A DNA stretch of 64,000 nt from Streptomyces sp. ISL-43 (lineage in GTDB: Bacteria > Actinomycetota > Actinomycetes > Streptomycetales > Streptomycetaceae): assembly GCF_018614195.1 (NCBI RefSeq), contig NZ_JAGGOT010000056.1:1-64000 (forward strand), written 5' to 3'. Below are positions 42,454 to 52,127 of the stretch, in pieces; within the stretch, counting starts at the first letter, position 1, and each line of letters begins with the position of its first letter. Made by a program: the position numbers and the translations under genes. The notes under the pieces were generated by a model. It was given only the letters and a program-made list of their open reading frames with translations, was not told the origin of the DNA and did no database searches.

Positions 42454-43619
42454 CGGGTGTCCTCGGGCTTCTGGGCGGGGGTGTGCACAGGCGTGGGGGA
42501 GTGGGCGGGGCCGGGGGAGTGCGCGGGCGGGGAGGCGGCGAGCTCGCCCGGGCTCGTGGGCATCAGGAAGGGCCGCCCGCCCGTTCCGGGTGGCGGAGGC
42601 GCGAAGAAGCCCGCCTGCGGGACCTGGAGGGCGGCGTCCGCCTCCTCCTCCCACTTCGGCACGCTCAGCGGTTCGGGCTCCCACAGCTCGGCGCGCGGGT
42701 CCTCGGTGGAGGTGTACTCGACGGAGGACTGCGTCATCCGCATGTAGGCCTCCTCCAGCGAGGCCCGGTGCGGCGACAGCTCCCACAGCCGTACGCCGGC
42801 CGCGTGCGCGAGATCGGAGATCCGGGGCAGATCCAGCCCGGTCACCCGCAGGGCTCCGTCGGGCTCCTTGAGCACCCGGCCGCCCGCCCTGCTGAGGACC
42901 GAGCCCAGGGTGTCCCAGCCGTCGGGGTCGGTGTCGGCCGTGCGGACCCGTGCGAATCCGGCCGAATTGTGCGTGATGAAGTCCTGGGTGCTCATGTCGG
43001 CCAGCAGCCGGCCCCGGCCGATCACGATCAGGTGGTCGGCGGTCAGCGCCATCTCGCTCATGAGGTGCGAGGAGACGAAGACGGTGCGGCCCTCGGAGGC
43101 GAGCCGGCGCATCAGGTTCCGGACCCAGAGGATGCCCTCGGGGTCGAGGCCGTTGACCGGCTCGTCGAAGAGCAGCACCTGCGGATCCCCGAGCAGGGCC
43201 GTCGCGATGCCGAGGCGCTGGCCCATGCCGAGCGAGAAGCCCTTGGTGCGCTGCCGGGCGACGTCCTGGAGGCCCACGACGCCCAGGACCTCGTCGACCC
43301 GCTTCTCGGGGATCCCGGAGAGCTGGGCGGTCGCCAGGAGGTGGGTGCGCGCCCGGCGGCCGCCGTGCATGGCCTTGGCGTCGAGCAGGGCTCCGACGTG
43401 CCGCTGGGCGTTCGCCAGTTCGCGGAAGGGCAGGCCGTTGATGGTGACCCGGCCGGAGGTGGGGCGGTCCAGGCCCAGGACCAGGCGCATGGTGGTGGAC
43501 TTCCCGGAGCCGTTGGGCCCCAGGAATCCCGTCACGTGACCGGGCCTGACCTGGAACGACAGGTCGTCGACGGCGGTCTTCGCGCCGAAGCGCTTGGTCA
43601 GCCCGACTGCCTCGATCAT
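42450..43619 (-). CDS. ABC transporter ATP-binding protein
   Basis: This 389-residue ATPase has Walker A GPNGSGKST, signature KGFSLGMGQRLGIA, Walker B VLLFDEPVNGLDPEG and the His switch SSHLM. A C-terminal extension of about 90 residues, rich in Pro, Gly and Ala, follows the domain. It should pair with the overlapping permease downstream to form an exporter. The domain is about 60 percent identical by eye to the ATPase at 44535-45557, so the two transporter units look like a tandem duplication. Confidence 0.94.
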   Translation of the reverse strand: MIEAVGLTKRFGAKTAVDDLSFQVRPGHVTGFLGPNGSGKSTTMRLVLGLDRPTSGRVTINGLPFRELANAQRHVGALLDAKAMHGGRRARTHLLATAQLSGIPEKRVDEVLGVVGLQDVARQRTKGFSLGMGQRLGIATALLGDPQVLLFDEPVNGLDPEGILWVRNLMRRLASEGRTVFVSSHLMSEMALTADHLIVIGRGRLLADMSTQDFITHNSAGFARVRTADTDPDGWDTLGSVLSRAGGRVLKEPDGALRVTGLDLPRISDLAHAAGVRLWELSPHRASLEEAYMRMTQSSVEYTSTEDPRAELWEPEPLSVPKWEEEADAALQVPQAGFFAPPPPGTGGRPFLMPTSPGELAASPPAHSPGPAHSPTPVHTPAQKPEDTR

Positions 43620-43755
43620 GTGCTCTGCCCCTTGCCAGGCCCGGACGGCTTTCGCCCGCGTAAGGGTTAAGAGGATATCGAGGATCCTACGGTTCCGTCC
43701 CGGGCCGGATCCCTGAGCTGCCCCTGAGATCGACCCGGGGATCCCCCGTAGTACC

Positions 43756-44538
43756 TCAGGCGTCCCTCTTCTTGAGGACGAGGTAGCCGCCGATCACCGA
43801 GGCGGCCACCCACAGGAGCATGATCCCGAGACCACCCCAGGGTCCGTAGGGGGTCTCGGCGCTGCCCATGGCGTCCGGGACGATCTGCATGATCTTGGAT
43901 CCTGCCTTGTCGGGCAGGTACTGGCCGTACTTACGGGTCGCCTCGAAACCGCTGAGGAGGTTCGAGACGATCAGGAAGAACGGGATCAGAACGCTGATCG
44001 AGGCGACCGAGCTGCGCAGCATTGCGGCCACGCCCATGGAGAACAGGGCGAGGAGCGCCATGTACAGGCCGGCGCCGGCCACCGCGCGCAGGACGTTCTC
44101 CTCGCTGATGCCGATGCTGCGGTCGCCCAGGATCGCCTGGCCGAGGAAGAACGACAGGAAGCTGGTCAGCAGTCCGACCAGCAGGGCCAGCGCCGTGGCC
44201 ACGGCGAGCTTGCCCAGGAGGAAGCCCGCTCGTCCGGGTACGGCGGCCAGCGAGGTGCGGATCATGCCCGAGCTGTACTCGGTACTGACGACCAGCACCC
44301 CGAAGACGATCATCGCCAGCTGGCCGAACTGCATCCCGCTGAAGCTCAGCAGGGTGGGGTCGAACGTGGCCTGTTCGACCTCGCTCATGTCGTCGAAGCT
44401 CGCGTTGACCAGGGCGCAGAAAGCGGCGCTGAACCCGACGGTGGCGATGAGGGCGACGGCGAGGGTCCAGCTCGTGGAGGCGACCGTACGGATCTTGGTC
44501 CACTCGGAGCGGAGGACGGCGGAGAAGGCCATGCTCAC
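43756..44538 (-). CDS. ABC-2 type transporter permease
   Basis: This 260-residue permease has six membrane helices, begins MAFSAVLRSEWTKIRTVASTSWTLAVAL and has the conserved STEYSSGMIRTSLAAVPGR loop. The GTG at 44538 overlaps the ATPase stop by 4 bp (GTGA); an ATG two codons later is a possible alternative. It is the second unit of the tandem exporter pair. The 136-bp gap to the next ATPase includes an AT-richer patch (GGGTTAAGAGGATATCG) that may be the promoter of the downstream pair. Confidence 0.92.
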   Translation of the reverse strand: MSMAFSAVLRSEWTKIRTVASTSWTLAVALIATVGFSAAFCALVNASFDDMSEVEQATFDPTLLSFSGMQFGQLAMIVFGVLVVSTEYSSGMIRTSLAAVPGRAGFLLGKLAVATALALLVGLLTSFLSFFLGQAILGDRSIGISEENVLRAVAGAGLYMALLALFSMGVAAMLRSSVASISVLIPFFLIVSNLLSGFEATRKYGQYLPDKAGSKIMQIVPDAMGSAETPYGPWGGLGIMLLWVAASVIGGYLVLKKRDA

Positions 44539-45557
44539 TCACCGGCCTTGCGCGTCGCCTCGAAGCCGGCGCCCCAGGCGGGTACGTCGGCCGGCCGGGC
44601 CGGGTTGTCCGCGGCCGTGCCGGGACCGGGCGGCAGCCCCGGGGCCCCCGGTGCGTGGGCGTGGTACTCGACGGAGTCCGCCGTCATTCGCATGAACGCT
44701 TCCTCCAGTGAAGCCCGTTGCGGGCTGAGTTCGTGCAGCACGATCTGGTGCTGGGCGGCCAGCTCGCCGAGCTTCTCCGCCTCCACGCCGTTGATCTCCA
44801 GCGTGCCGGTCGCCGGGACGCTGATGGCGTCGATCCCGGCACCGTGCAGGACGTCCTTCAGTCGTTCCTGCTGCGGCGAGCGCATGCGGACGTAACTGTG
44901 GGAGTTCCGCTGGATGAAATCGGCCATGGACAGGTCGGCCAGCAGCTTTCCCTGTCCGATGACGACCAAATGCTCTGCGGTCAGCGCCATTTCGCTCATC
45001 AGGTGAGAAGAAACGAAGATCGTCCTTCCCTCTGCCGCGAGCCCCTTCATGAGATTGCGGATCCAGAGAATTCCCTCCGGGTCCAGACCATTGACGGGCT
45101 CGTCGAACATCAGGATCTCCGGGTCGCCGAGCAGCGCGGAGGCGATACCGAGCCGCTGGCCCATGCCCAGCGAAAATCCTTTCGATTTCTTCTTCGCCAC
45201 GGCGGTCAGGCCGACCAGGTCGAGCACCTCGGAGACCCGACTGCGCGGAATCCGGTTCGACTGGGCGAGGCAGAGCAGGTTGTTGTACGCGCTGCGGCCG
45301 CCGTTCATCGCCTTCGCGTCCAGCAGTGCCCCGATGTACTTCAGTGGCTCCGGCAGGTCCCGGTAGTGCTTCCCGTCGATCCGGACCGTACCGCTGGTCG
45401 GATTGTCGAGGTCGAGCATCATGCGCATGGTCGTCGACTTGCCCGCCCCGTTGGGGCCGAGGAAGCCGGTCACCACCCCCGGTTTGACCTGGAAGCTGAG
45501 GTTGTCCACGGCGGTTTTCGCGCCGAATCGTTTCGTAAGGCCCTCAAGCTCGATCAT
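44535..45557 (-). CDS. ABC transporter ATP-binding protein
   Basis: This 340-residue ATPase has Walker A GPNGAGKST, signature KGFSLGMGQRLGIA, Walker B ILMFDEPVNGLDPEG and the switch His in SSHLM. It resembles drug or bacteriocin export ATPases (BcrA-like). A Pro/Gly-rich C-terminal tail of about 35 residues ends FEATRKAGE, and the same FEATRK string occurs inside the partner permease. It is the first gene of the minus-strand ABC cluster and starts 92 bp below the filP stop. Confidence 0.94.
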   Translation of the reverse strand: MIELEGLTKRFGAKTAVDNLSFQVKPGVVTGFLGPNGAGKSTTMRMMLDLDNPTSGTVRIDGKHYRDLPEPLKYIGALLDAKAMNGGRSAYNNLLCLAQSNRIPRSRVSEVLDLVGLTAVAKKKSKGFSLGMGQRLGIASALLGDPEILMFDEPVNGLDPEGILWIRNLMKGLAAEGRTIFVSSHLMSEMALTAEHLVVIGQGKLLADLSMADFIQRNSHSYVRMRSPQQERLKDVLHGAGIDAISVPATGTLEINGVEAEKLGELAAQHQIVLHELSPQRASLEEAFMRMTADSVEYHAHAPGAPGLPPGPGTAADNPARPADVPAWGAGFEATRKAGE

Positions 45558-45649
45558 TCCGCCACGCTAGAACGCCCGAGGGCCCTACGCCACCTCTCAT
45601 AGGTGACGCAGGGCCCGGGGTGTTGAAGCGGAGTGTTGCCTTCCGGCGA

Positions 45650-46588
45650 CTAGCGGCTCTGCTGGGCCGGAACGCCGCGGGTGACCGGCTCGTCGTCGAT
45701 CGGGGAGGCGGCGGCCGCCACGGCCGCGCCCGTCAGCGTCGCCAGCATCTCGCGGACGTTGGTGAGCTGCGCGTTGATCGAGTCGCGGCGGTTGGTGAGC
45801 GCCGCCAGCTCACGCTCGGACTCGCTGCGGATCCGGTCGGCCTTGGCGTTGGCGTCGGCCACGATGTCCTCGGCCTGGCGCTGCGCGGTCTCCACGGTCT
45901 GGCGGGCACGGCGCTCGGCGTCCGTACGGAGCTTCTCGGCCTCCAGGCGCAGCTGCTCCGCGCGGTGCTCGATCTCCGCGAGGCGCTTCTCGGCCTTGGC
46001 CTGACGGCCGGCCAGGTCGCGCTCCGACTGCTCGCGGCGCTTGGCCAGGTTGGTCTCGAAGTCGGCGGCGGCCTGAGCGGCCTTGGCGCGGGTCTCCTCG
46101 AAGAGCGCGTCGGCCTCCTCGCGCTTGGAGGCCGCGTCCTTCTGGGCCTCGTTGCGCAGGGTCGAAGCGTCGCCCTTGGCCTTCTCGACGATCCGGACGC
46201 CCTCGTCCTCGGCGGTCGACTTCCGGTCGGCGGCGAACGACTCGGCGTCGTTGCGCACCTGCTGGGCGGCCGACTCGGCGAGCTCGCGGTGCTGCTCGGC
46301 GGCGCGACGGGCCTCCTCGCGCAGGTCCTTCGCCTCCTCCTCGGCCAGGCGCAGGATCTTCTCGACCCGGGCACCGAGGCCGGCGTACGACGGCTCGGCG
46401 TCATTCACCTGGGCCTGGGCGTTCTGCGTCTCGAGGTGCAGCTCCTCGATCCGCTTTTCCAGAGAGTTGATACGTCCGAGGGCGCCGTCACGGTCGGAGA
46501 CCAGCTTGGTGATGCGGTCGTCCACCTGACCGCGGTCGTAACCACGCCGCACGAGCTCGAAGCCGAAGGGGGAGGAAGTGTCGCTCAT
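45650..46588 (-). CDS. filP: FilP, filament-forming coiled-coil cytoskeletal protein
   Basis: FilP forms intermediate-filament-like networks behind growing hyphal tips and contributes to cell stiffness. The 312-residue protein has a short N-terminal head (SDTSSPFGFELVRRGYDRGQVDDRI, a DivIVA-like motif). A nearly continuous coiled coil follows from about residue 35 to 280, rich in Ala, Glu and Arg, with a short tail. The length matches S. coelicolor FilP (SCO5396). It lies downstream of scy in the same direction, with a 202-bp gap between them, as in other streptomycetes. Its position beside scy fits its known interaction with polarisome proteins. Confidence 0.93.
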   Translation of the reverse strand: MSDTSSPFGFELVRRGYDRGQVDDRITKLVSDRDGALGRINSLEKRIEELHLETQNAQAQVNDAEPSYAGLGARVEKILRLAEEEAKDLREEARRAAEQHRELAESAAQQVRNDAESFAADRKSTAEDEGVRIVEKAKGDASTLRNEAQKDAASKREEADALFEETRAKAAQAAADFETNLAKRREQSERDLAGRQAKAEKRLAEIEHRAEQLRLEAEKLRTDAERRARQTVETAQRQAEDIVADANAKADRIRSESERELAALTNRRDSINAQLTNVREMLATLTGAAVAAAASPIDDEPVTRGVPAQQSR

Positions 46589-46790
46589 GGGGTTCCTGTC
46601 GAATGAGACCGATGAGGTACTACGCGAGGTGTTAGGTGTTAAGGGGAATCCTAGGCGCCAAGACGGCGTGTCATCGAGTCAATCCGCGTTTGATCTGGAC
46701 AATGACACCCCTTTTGAGTGGCAAGGCGACAGAATGCTTGTCACTCGTTCGCCTGAACCTCCATCAGGAGCACACGGTCGTGCGCACTGA
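46589..46790 (-). promoter_or_regulatory. scy-filP intergenic region
   Basis: No supported gene. The sequence is less GC-rich than its neighbours (46610-46740, with GGTGTTAGGTGTTAAGG on the plus strand) and should hold the filP promoter. I see no clear hexamer pair and no strong terminator for scy, so read-through from scy into filP is possible. Confidence 0.4.
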
Positions 46791-49700
46791 CTAGCCCTCT
46801 GACGTCTTGCCACCCGAACGAGTGGAACCCGCTGTCGCACCGGCCTTCACGCCCCCCGCGCCCTGGCCGCCGACTCCGGGCTTTCCGCCACCCGAAGGCG
46901 CCTCGAATGATTCCAACGCCTCAAGAACGTCCTGGACACGGGAGATCTCCGCCTGAATGTCCTCGCGCCGACGCACCAGGACCTCCAGCTCGCGCCGGCC
47001 CTCCTCGACGAGCCGCGCGGCCTCCGCCGTCGCCTCCGCGAGGCGGCCTTCGGCCACCCGTACCAGCTCGGCCTTCTTCTGCTCGGCCTCCTTGAGCAGC
47101 GCTTCCGCCTTGCGCACCGCGGCGATGCGGACCTTGCTCGCCTCGCTGCTCGCGTCCGACACCAGCTCCTTGGCCTTCGCCTCGGCCTCGACGCTCTGCT
47201 CAGTCGCCGCCCGCACCAGCTTGTCCACGCGCTCGCCGGCCGACTTCATCTGCTCGGCCGACTCCCGGCGGGCCCGCTCGTGCAGCTCCTCGACCTCCGC
47301 CTCGACACGGCCGCGCAGCTCCTCCGCCCGCTCCCTTATGGCCGACGCGTCGCTGCGCGCCCCCACCAGCAGCTCGTCGGCGTCCGTACGGGCCTTCTCC
47401 ACCAGGGAATTGCCCTCGACGGTCGCCTCGGAGGTGATCCGCGCGGCCTCCTTGCGCGCCGCGTCGACCATCGCGTCCGCCTGCTCCTCGGCCGCCGTCG
47501 TGGCGGCCAGGGCCTGCTTCTGCGCGTCCCCGGTGAGCTTCTCGGCCTCCGAGGACGCCTCCGTGATGAGCCGGTCGACCTGCGTCGCGGCCTCGCTGCG
47601 GCGCTTGTTGGCCTCCTCGCGGGCCTCGTCGAGCAGTCGCTCCGACTCCGCACGGGCCTCGGCCCGTACCCGCTCCGCCTCGGTGGCCGCCTCCGCCTTG
47701 ACCCGCTCGGCCTCGGACCGGGTGCGGGTGGCGTGCTCCTGCGCCGAGGACAGTGCCTCGGACGCCTCCGCGCGCAGCCGCTCGGCCTCGTTCGCGGCCT
47801 CGCCGACCGTGCGCTCGTTGTCCTTGCGGGTCTGCTCGGTGAGCCGGTCCGTCTCCGCCACGGCCTCGCCGACCAGGTGGTCGGCCTGCTCGGCGGCCTC
47901 GGTACGGATCCTGCCCGCCTCGGCGCGCGCCTCGTCGAGCGTCTGCTCGGACTCCCGCTCGGCGCTCGCCAGCGTCTCGTTGGCCGCGACCGTGACGCGG
48001 TCCGCCTCGGCGGTGGCCTCGCCGATGATCCGGCCGCCCTCCGCGCGGGCGTCGTCCAGTACGCGCGCCGCCTCGCCGCGCAGCCGCCCGGCCTCCGCCG
48101 CCGCCTCGCCGACGGTCGCCTCGTTGGCCGCGCGCGTCTCGTCGACCAGCCGGTCGCCCTCGGTCCGCGCGTCGACCAGGATCCCCGTCGCGTCCCGCTC
48201 GGCCCCGGCCAGCGTCTGCGCCGCCTGGGCCGTGAGCCGCTGCGCCTCGGCGCGGGCCCCGTCCAGGACGGCGGCGGCCTCGGTCCGCAGCCCCTCGGCC
48301 GCGGTCTCGGCCTCGCCGACGGTCAGCGCATTGGCCGCGCGGGTCTCCTCGGTGTGCCGCTCGGCTTCCGAGGTGGCCTCGGAGACGAGCCGGTCGGCCT
48401 GCTCCGCCGCCTCCGTGCGCAGCCGGTTCGCCTCCGACCGGGCCTCGTCCAGGGTGCCGGCGGCCTCGGTCCGGGTCGCCTCGGCGGCGGCCTCGGCCTC
48501 CGCGGTGAGCCGCGCGGCCTCCTTCTCGGCCTCGCCGACGGTCAGCGCGTTCGCCGCGCGGGTCTCCTCGGTGTGCCGCTCGGCCTCCGCCGTCGCCTCC
48601 GCGACGATCCGGCCGCCTTCGGCGCGCGAGGCCTCCAGGGACTCCGCCGCCTCGCCGCGGATCCGGTTCGCGTCCTCGCGCGCGTCCGCCCTCGTTCGGG
48701 CGGCGTCGCGCTCGGACGAGGCCAGCGCGTCCGTGGCCTCCGTACGCACCCGCTGCGCGTACTCCGCGGTGTCGGTGCGCAGCTGCTCGGCCTCGGCGAT
48801 CGCCTCGCCGACCGTCCGCTCGGCCAGCGCCTTCGCCGCGTCCGTCTCGGTCCGCGCCTCGCTGCGGATCCGGTTCGCGTCCTCGGTGGCCCGCTCCCGC
48901 TCCGCGTAGGCGTCGCCGCGGACCCGGTCGGCCTCTTCCTCGGCCTCCGTCTTGGTACGCGCGGCCGCGTGCTCGGCCGCGCTGCGCAGCCCCGCGACCT
49001 CTTCCTCGGCCTGCTCGTGCAGTCCTGCCACGGACTCGCGCACCTGCTGGGCGGTGGCCTCGGCGGCCGCGACCACCTCGGACGCGCGCCGCTCGGCCTC
49101 CTCGGTGAGCCAGACCGCCTCGGCCTGGGCCTCCTCGGAGCGCTTGCGGGCCTGGGCGAGGAGCTCCTCGCTCTCCTCCCGGGCCTGCGCCCGCTCGCTC
49201 TCCGCGTCCGTGCGCGCCGAAGCCAGGGTCTCCTCGGACTCCCGGCGCCGCCGCGCTGCCTCCTCCTGCGCGGCGGCCAGCGCCTCCGCGGCCTCCTGCG
49301 CGACCCGCTCGGCGGCGGCCTTGGCCTCCGCGCGCAGCCGGTCGGCGGTCTCCTGCGCCTCGGAACGCAGCCGCTCCGACTCGGACTCGGCCTCCGTGCG
49401 CAGCCGCTCCGCGAGCTGTTCGGCCTCGGTGCGCACGCGCCCGGCGTCCTGCGCCGCGTCCGTGCGCAGCTGCTCGGCCTCCGCCTCCGACTGCGTCTGC
49501 AGGGCGCGGATGCGCTCCGCCGACTCCGCGCGCAGCCGGTCGTTCTCCTCGGTGGTCTCCTTGCGGATGCTCTCCGCGGCCGCCCGGGCGTCGCGCAGGG
49601 TCTGCTCGGCCGTCGTCAGGCGGCTCTCGGCGTCCGTGTGCAGGCGGACGAGCTCCTCGTCGGCCTCGGCCCGCTTCGCGGCGAGCGCCTGTTCGGTCTC

Positions 49701-51380
49701 CTCGCGCCGCACGGCCGCCGCGGCGTCCGCCTCGGCCCGTACCGACTCCGCCTGCTCCTCGGCCTCCGCGCGCAGCCGCTCGGCCTCGGCGCGGGTCCGC
49801 TCCAAGGTCTCCTCGGCCTGCTTGCGCAGGGTGGTGGCCCGCTCGACGGCCTCGCCGCGGACCCGCTCGCTCTCGGTGTTGGCGCTGGCGCGCACCTCGT
49901 CGGCGTCTGCCCGGGCCTTGCCCAGCAGCTCCTCGGCGGTGCGGGCCGCCTCCTCGATCTGGTGGACCGCCTCGCGGCGGGCCTCGCCGCGGATCCGCTC
50001 GCCCTCGGCGACGGCCTCCGCGCGCAGCTGCTCGGCCTCGCCGCGCAGCCGGCGGGCCTCCTCCTGGAGCTCGACCGTACGGGCCCGGTACTCCTCGGTG
50101 TCGTCCTTCGCCGCGCCCTTGAGCTCATCGGCCGTGGCCGCGGCCTGGGCGCGCAGCCGTTCGGCCTCCGCCTCGGCCTCGCCACGGATCCGCTCGGCCT
50201 CCTCGGACGCCGCCCGGGTGGTGGCACGGGCGTCTTCCGAGGCCTTGTTCAGGACCTCCTCGGCGGTGCGGGCGGCCTTCGCCAGCTGGGCCGCGGCGTC
50301 CTCGGACGCGGCCGTACGGGCCTGCTCGCCCGCCTCGGTGCGCAGCCGCTCGGCGGCCGCGCGGGCGTCGGCCAGCTGCTGCTCGGCCTCGGCCTTGAGG
50401 ACCTCGGTCTCCTTGGTGGCCTCGCCGACCAGCCGGGCCACCTGCTCCTTGGCCGTACGGGTGCGCTGCTCGTTGACGGATTCCGCCGAGGCCAGCTGCC
50501 GTGCGGCGCTCTCCTTGGCGTCGGCCAGCAGCTTCTCCGCGGCCGCGCGCGCCTCGCGCAGGGCCCCGTCGGCCTCCTGGGCGCGCTGCTCGGCGACCCG
50601 CCCGAGGTCCATCGTCTGCTGCCGGGTCTGCTCGGCCTCGGCGGAGGTGGTGGAGCGCAGCCGCTCCGCGTGCTCGGTGGCCTCCTGGGCCTGCGCGGAG
50701 GCGGCGGTCAGCAGCCGCTCGGCCTCCTTGCGGGCTCGCAGCAGCGTGGATTCGGTCTCGGCACGCGCGGCCTCGTTCTCGGAGGCGAGCCGGCGGTGGG
50801 CCTCGGCGGCGACCCGGGTGGCCTCCGCGCGGGCGGCGTTGAGGGTCTGCTCGGCCTCGGCGCGGGACTCGTCCATGAGCCGGCGGGCCTGCGACTCGGT
50901 GCGGGCGCGCAGTTGCTCGGCCCAGGCCACGTTCTCGTTGACGTGGGCTTCCACCGTCTGGCGGCGCTCGCCCAGTTCCTGGTCCAGGCGCTGGCGGCGG
51001 TTGACGGCCTCGGCGTGCAGTTCGGCCTGGAGCCGCGCCTGGTGCTCGGCGTGCTCCTGGAGGATGCGCTGCGTCTGCGCCCGTACGTCGCGCAGCTCGC
51101 GCTCGGCGTCGGAACGCATCTGGTCGGCCTGGATCTGGGCATTGCGAAGCAGCTGCTCCGCCTGGTAGCCCATGTCCGCGCCGTCGTAGGCGGGGCGGGA
51201 CGCCAGGTTACGGCGTACCTCGTGGAGCTTGGCGCGCAGCACCTCGACCTGGTACCCCAGGTCCTCGGCGTGCTGGACGGCCTTCCCGCGCTCCTTCTTC
51301 AGCCGCTCCATCTCGGCTTCGAAGCGCGAGAGATGGTCGGCCTCGGCCTGATGGCTCTCCTGGCTTTCGTAGCCCCGCAC
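46791..51380 (-). CDS. scy: Scy, giant coiled-coil polarisome scaffold
   Basis: Scy organises the hyphal tip, recruits DivIVA and FilP and sets branching sites. The conserved head VRGYESQE...HLSRFEAEMERLKKERGKAVQHAEDLGYQVEVLRAKLHEVRR is present. It is followed by over 1300 residues of coiled coil made of Ala/Glu/Arg repeats (recurring AEAERLRTEAxExA-type segments) that fit the reported 51-residue hendecad-based repeat. At 1529 residues it is about 200 longer than I recall for S. coelicolor SCO5397. The GTG at 51380 is preferred because GGATGGGA lies 7 nt upstream; an in-frame GTG at 51416 is possible. The repeats raise risk of misassembly. Confidence 0.93.
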   Translation of the reverse strand: MRGYESQESHQAEADHLSRFEAEMERLKKERGKAVQHAEDLGYQVEVLRAKLHEVRRNLASRPAYDGADMGYQAEQLLRNAQIQADQMRSDAERELRDVRAQTQRILQEHAEHQARLQAELHAEAVNRRQRLDQELGERRQTVEAHVNENVAWAEQLRARTESQARRLMDESRAEAEQTLNAARAEATRVAAEAHRRLASENEAARAETESTLLRARKEAERLLTAASAQAQEATEHAERLRSTTSAEAEQTRQQTMDLGRVAEQRAQEADGALREARAAAEKLLADAKESAARQLASAESVNEQRTRTAKEQVARLVGEATKETEVLKAEAEQQLADARAAAERLRTEAGEQARTAASEDAAAQLAKAARTAEEVLNKASEDARATTRAASEEAERIRGEAEAEAERLRAQAAATADELKGAAKDDTEEYRARTVELQEEARRLRGEAEQLRAEAVAEGERIRGEARREAVHQIEEAARTAEELLGKARADADEVRASANTESERVRGEAVERATTLRKQAEETLERTRAEAERLRAEAEEQAESVRAEADAAAAVRREETEQALAAKRAEADEELVRLHTDAESRLTTAEQTLRDARAAAESIRKETTEENDRLRAESAERIRALQTQSEAEAEQLRTDAAQDAGRVRTEAEQLAERLRTEAESESERLRSEAQETADRLRAEAKAAAERVAQEAAEALAAAQEEAARRRRESEETLASARTDAESERAQAREESEELLAQARKRSEEAQAEAVWLTEEAERRASEVVAAAEATAQQVRESVAGLHEQAEEEVAGLRSAAEHAAARTKTEAEEEADRVRGDAYAERERATEDANRIRSEARTETDAAKALAERTVGEAIAEAEQLRTDTAEYAQRVRTEATDALASSERDAARTRADAREDANRIRGEAAESLEASRAEGGRIVAEATAEAERHTEETRAANALTVGEAEKEAARLTAEAEAAAEATRTEAAGTLDEARSEANRLRTEAAEQADRLVSEATSEAERHTEETRAANALTVGEAETAAEGLRTEAAAVLDGARAEAQRLTAQAAQTLAGAERDATGILVDARTEGDRLVDETRAANEATVGEAAAEAGRLRGEAARVLDDARAEGGRIIGEATAEADRVTVAANETLASAERESEQTLDEARAEAGRIRTEAAEQADHLVGEAVAETDRLTEQTRKDNERTVGEAANEAERLRAEASEALSSAQEHATRTRSEAERVKAEAATEAERVRAEARAESERLLDEAREEANKRRSEAATQVDRLITEASSEAEKLTGDAQKQALAATTAAEEQADAMVDAARKEAARITSEATVEGNSLVEKARTDADELLVGARSDASAIRERAEELRGRVEAEVEELHERARRESAEQMKSAGERVDKLVRAATEQSVEAEAKAKELVSDASSEASKVRIAAVRKAEALLKEAEQKKAELVRVAEGRLAEATAEAARLVEEGRRELEVLVRRREDIQAEISRVQDVLEALESFEAPSGGGKPGVGGQGAGGVKAGATAGSTRSGGKTSEG

Positions 51381-51561
51381 AGCGCGGTCCCATCCGTCCC
51401 CTGGTCGCAAGCTCACTCCCGATCGAGCATCGTCCGCCCGCTGAACGACGCCCCCGGGGAATGGTGTCAGATACCGGGGCAGGGGTTACAGGCCCCGCCC
51501 CCGTCTCCGCACCGAACCCCGGCCGAGCCAGCATCACTCTACCGGCCGGGGAAACGGGACA

Positions 51562-51996
51562 TCAGTGCTCGGGGTTGCTCGTGACCAGTTCGGTGAGGAC
51601 GCCGTGGCAGTCCTTGGGGTGCAGGAAGGTGATCGAGGAGCCCATCGAGCCGGTGCGGGGCTGGTCGTAGAGGACGCGGACGCCCTTGCCGCGGATGGCC
51701 TCCGAGTCGCCCTGGACGTCCTCGGTGCCGAAGGCGATGTGGTGGACCCCCTCGCCGTTCTTGGCAAGCCACTTGCCGACCGCGGAGTCCTCGCGGGTGG
51801 GCTCCAGGAGCTGGAGGTAGGAGGCGCCGCCGTCGGAGGTCTCGTTGATCTTCAGCATGGCCTCGCGGACACCCTGCTCCTCGTTGACCTCGGAGTGGAA
51901 CACCTCGAAGCCGTACGTGGCACGGTAGAACTCGACGGTCTTGTCCAGGTCGAAGCAGGCGATCCCGATGTGGTCGATTCTTGTCAGCATGGACAC
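51562..51996 (-). CDS. mce: Methylmalonyl-CoA epimerase
   Basis: The enzyme interconverts (2S)- and (2R)-methylmalonyl-CoA, linking propionyl-CoA carboxylation with the cobalamin-dependent mutase. The 144-residue protein is a vicinal-oxygen-chelate fold with two beta-alpha-beta-beta-beta modules. Metal ligands are visible as His in IDHIGIACFDL, His in GVHHIAFGTEDV and Glu in GVLTELV. It is divergent from the thiolase gene, with 131 bp between the two starts. It belongs functionally with meaB and icmA in this window. Confidence 0.95.
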   Translation of the reverse strand: MSMLTRIDHIGIACFDLDKTVEFYRATYGFEVFHSEVNEEQGVREAMLKINETSDGGASYLQLLEPTREDSAVGKWLAKNGEGVHHIAFGTEDVQGDSEAIRGKGVRVLYDQPRTGSMGSSITFLHPKDCHGVLTELVTSNPEH

Positions 51997-52127
51997 AGTG
52001 CAGCGTTACCGGGGGTGGTTACGCAACGTGCGCGCGATCACACTGACGGGCCGATGACGGCACGGGTACCGCTCAGTACATTCGGGTAAACCCTCGTTCA
52101 CTCCTCATCTTCAAGGGGCTGTGCTCC

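Noticed and set aside
47280..51584. A 1434-codon open frame on the plus strand opposite scy
   Set aside because: Its apparent repeats (Arg/Leu/Gly-rich) only mirror the scy coding repeats. Scy on the minus strand has the conserved head and coiled-coil pattern.
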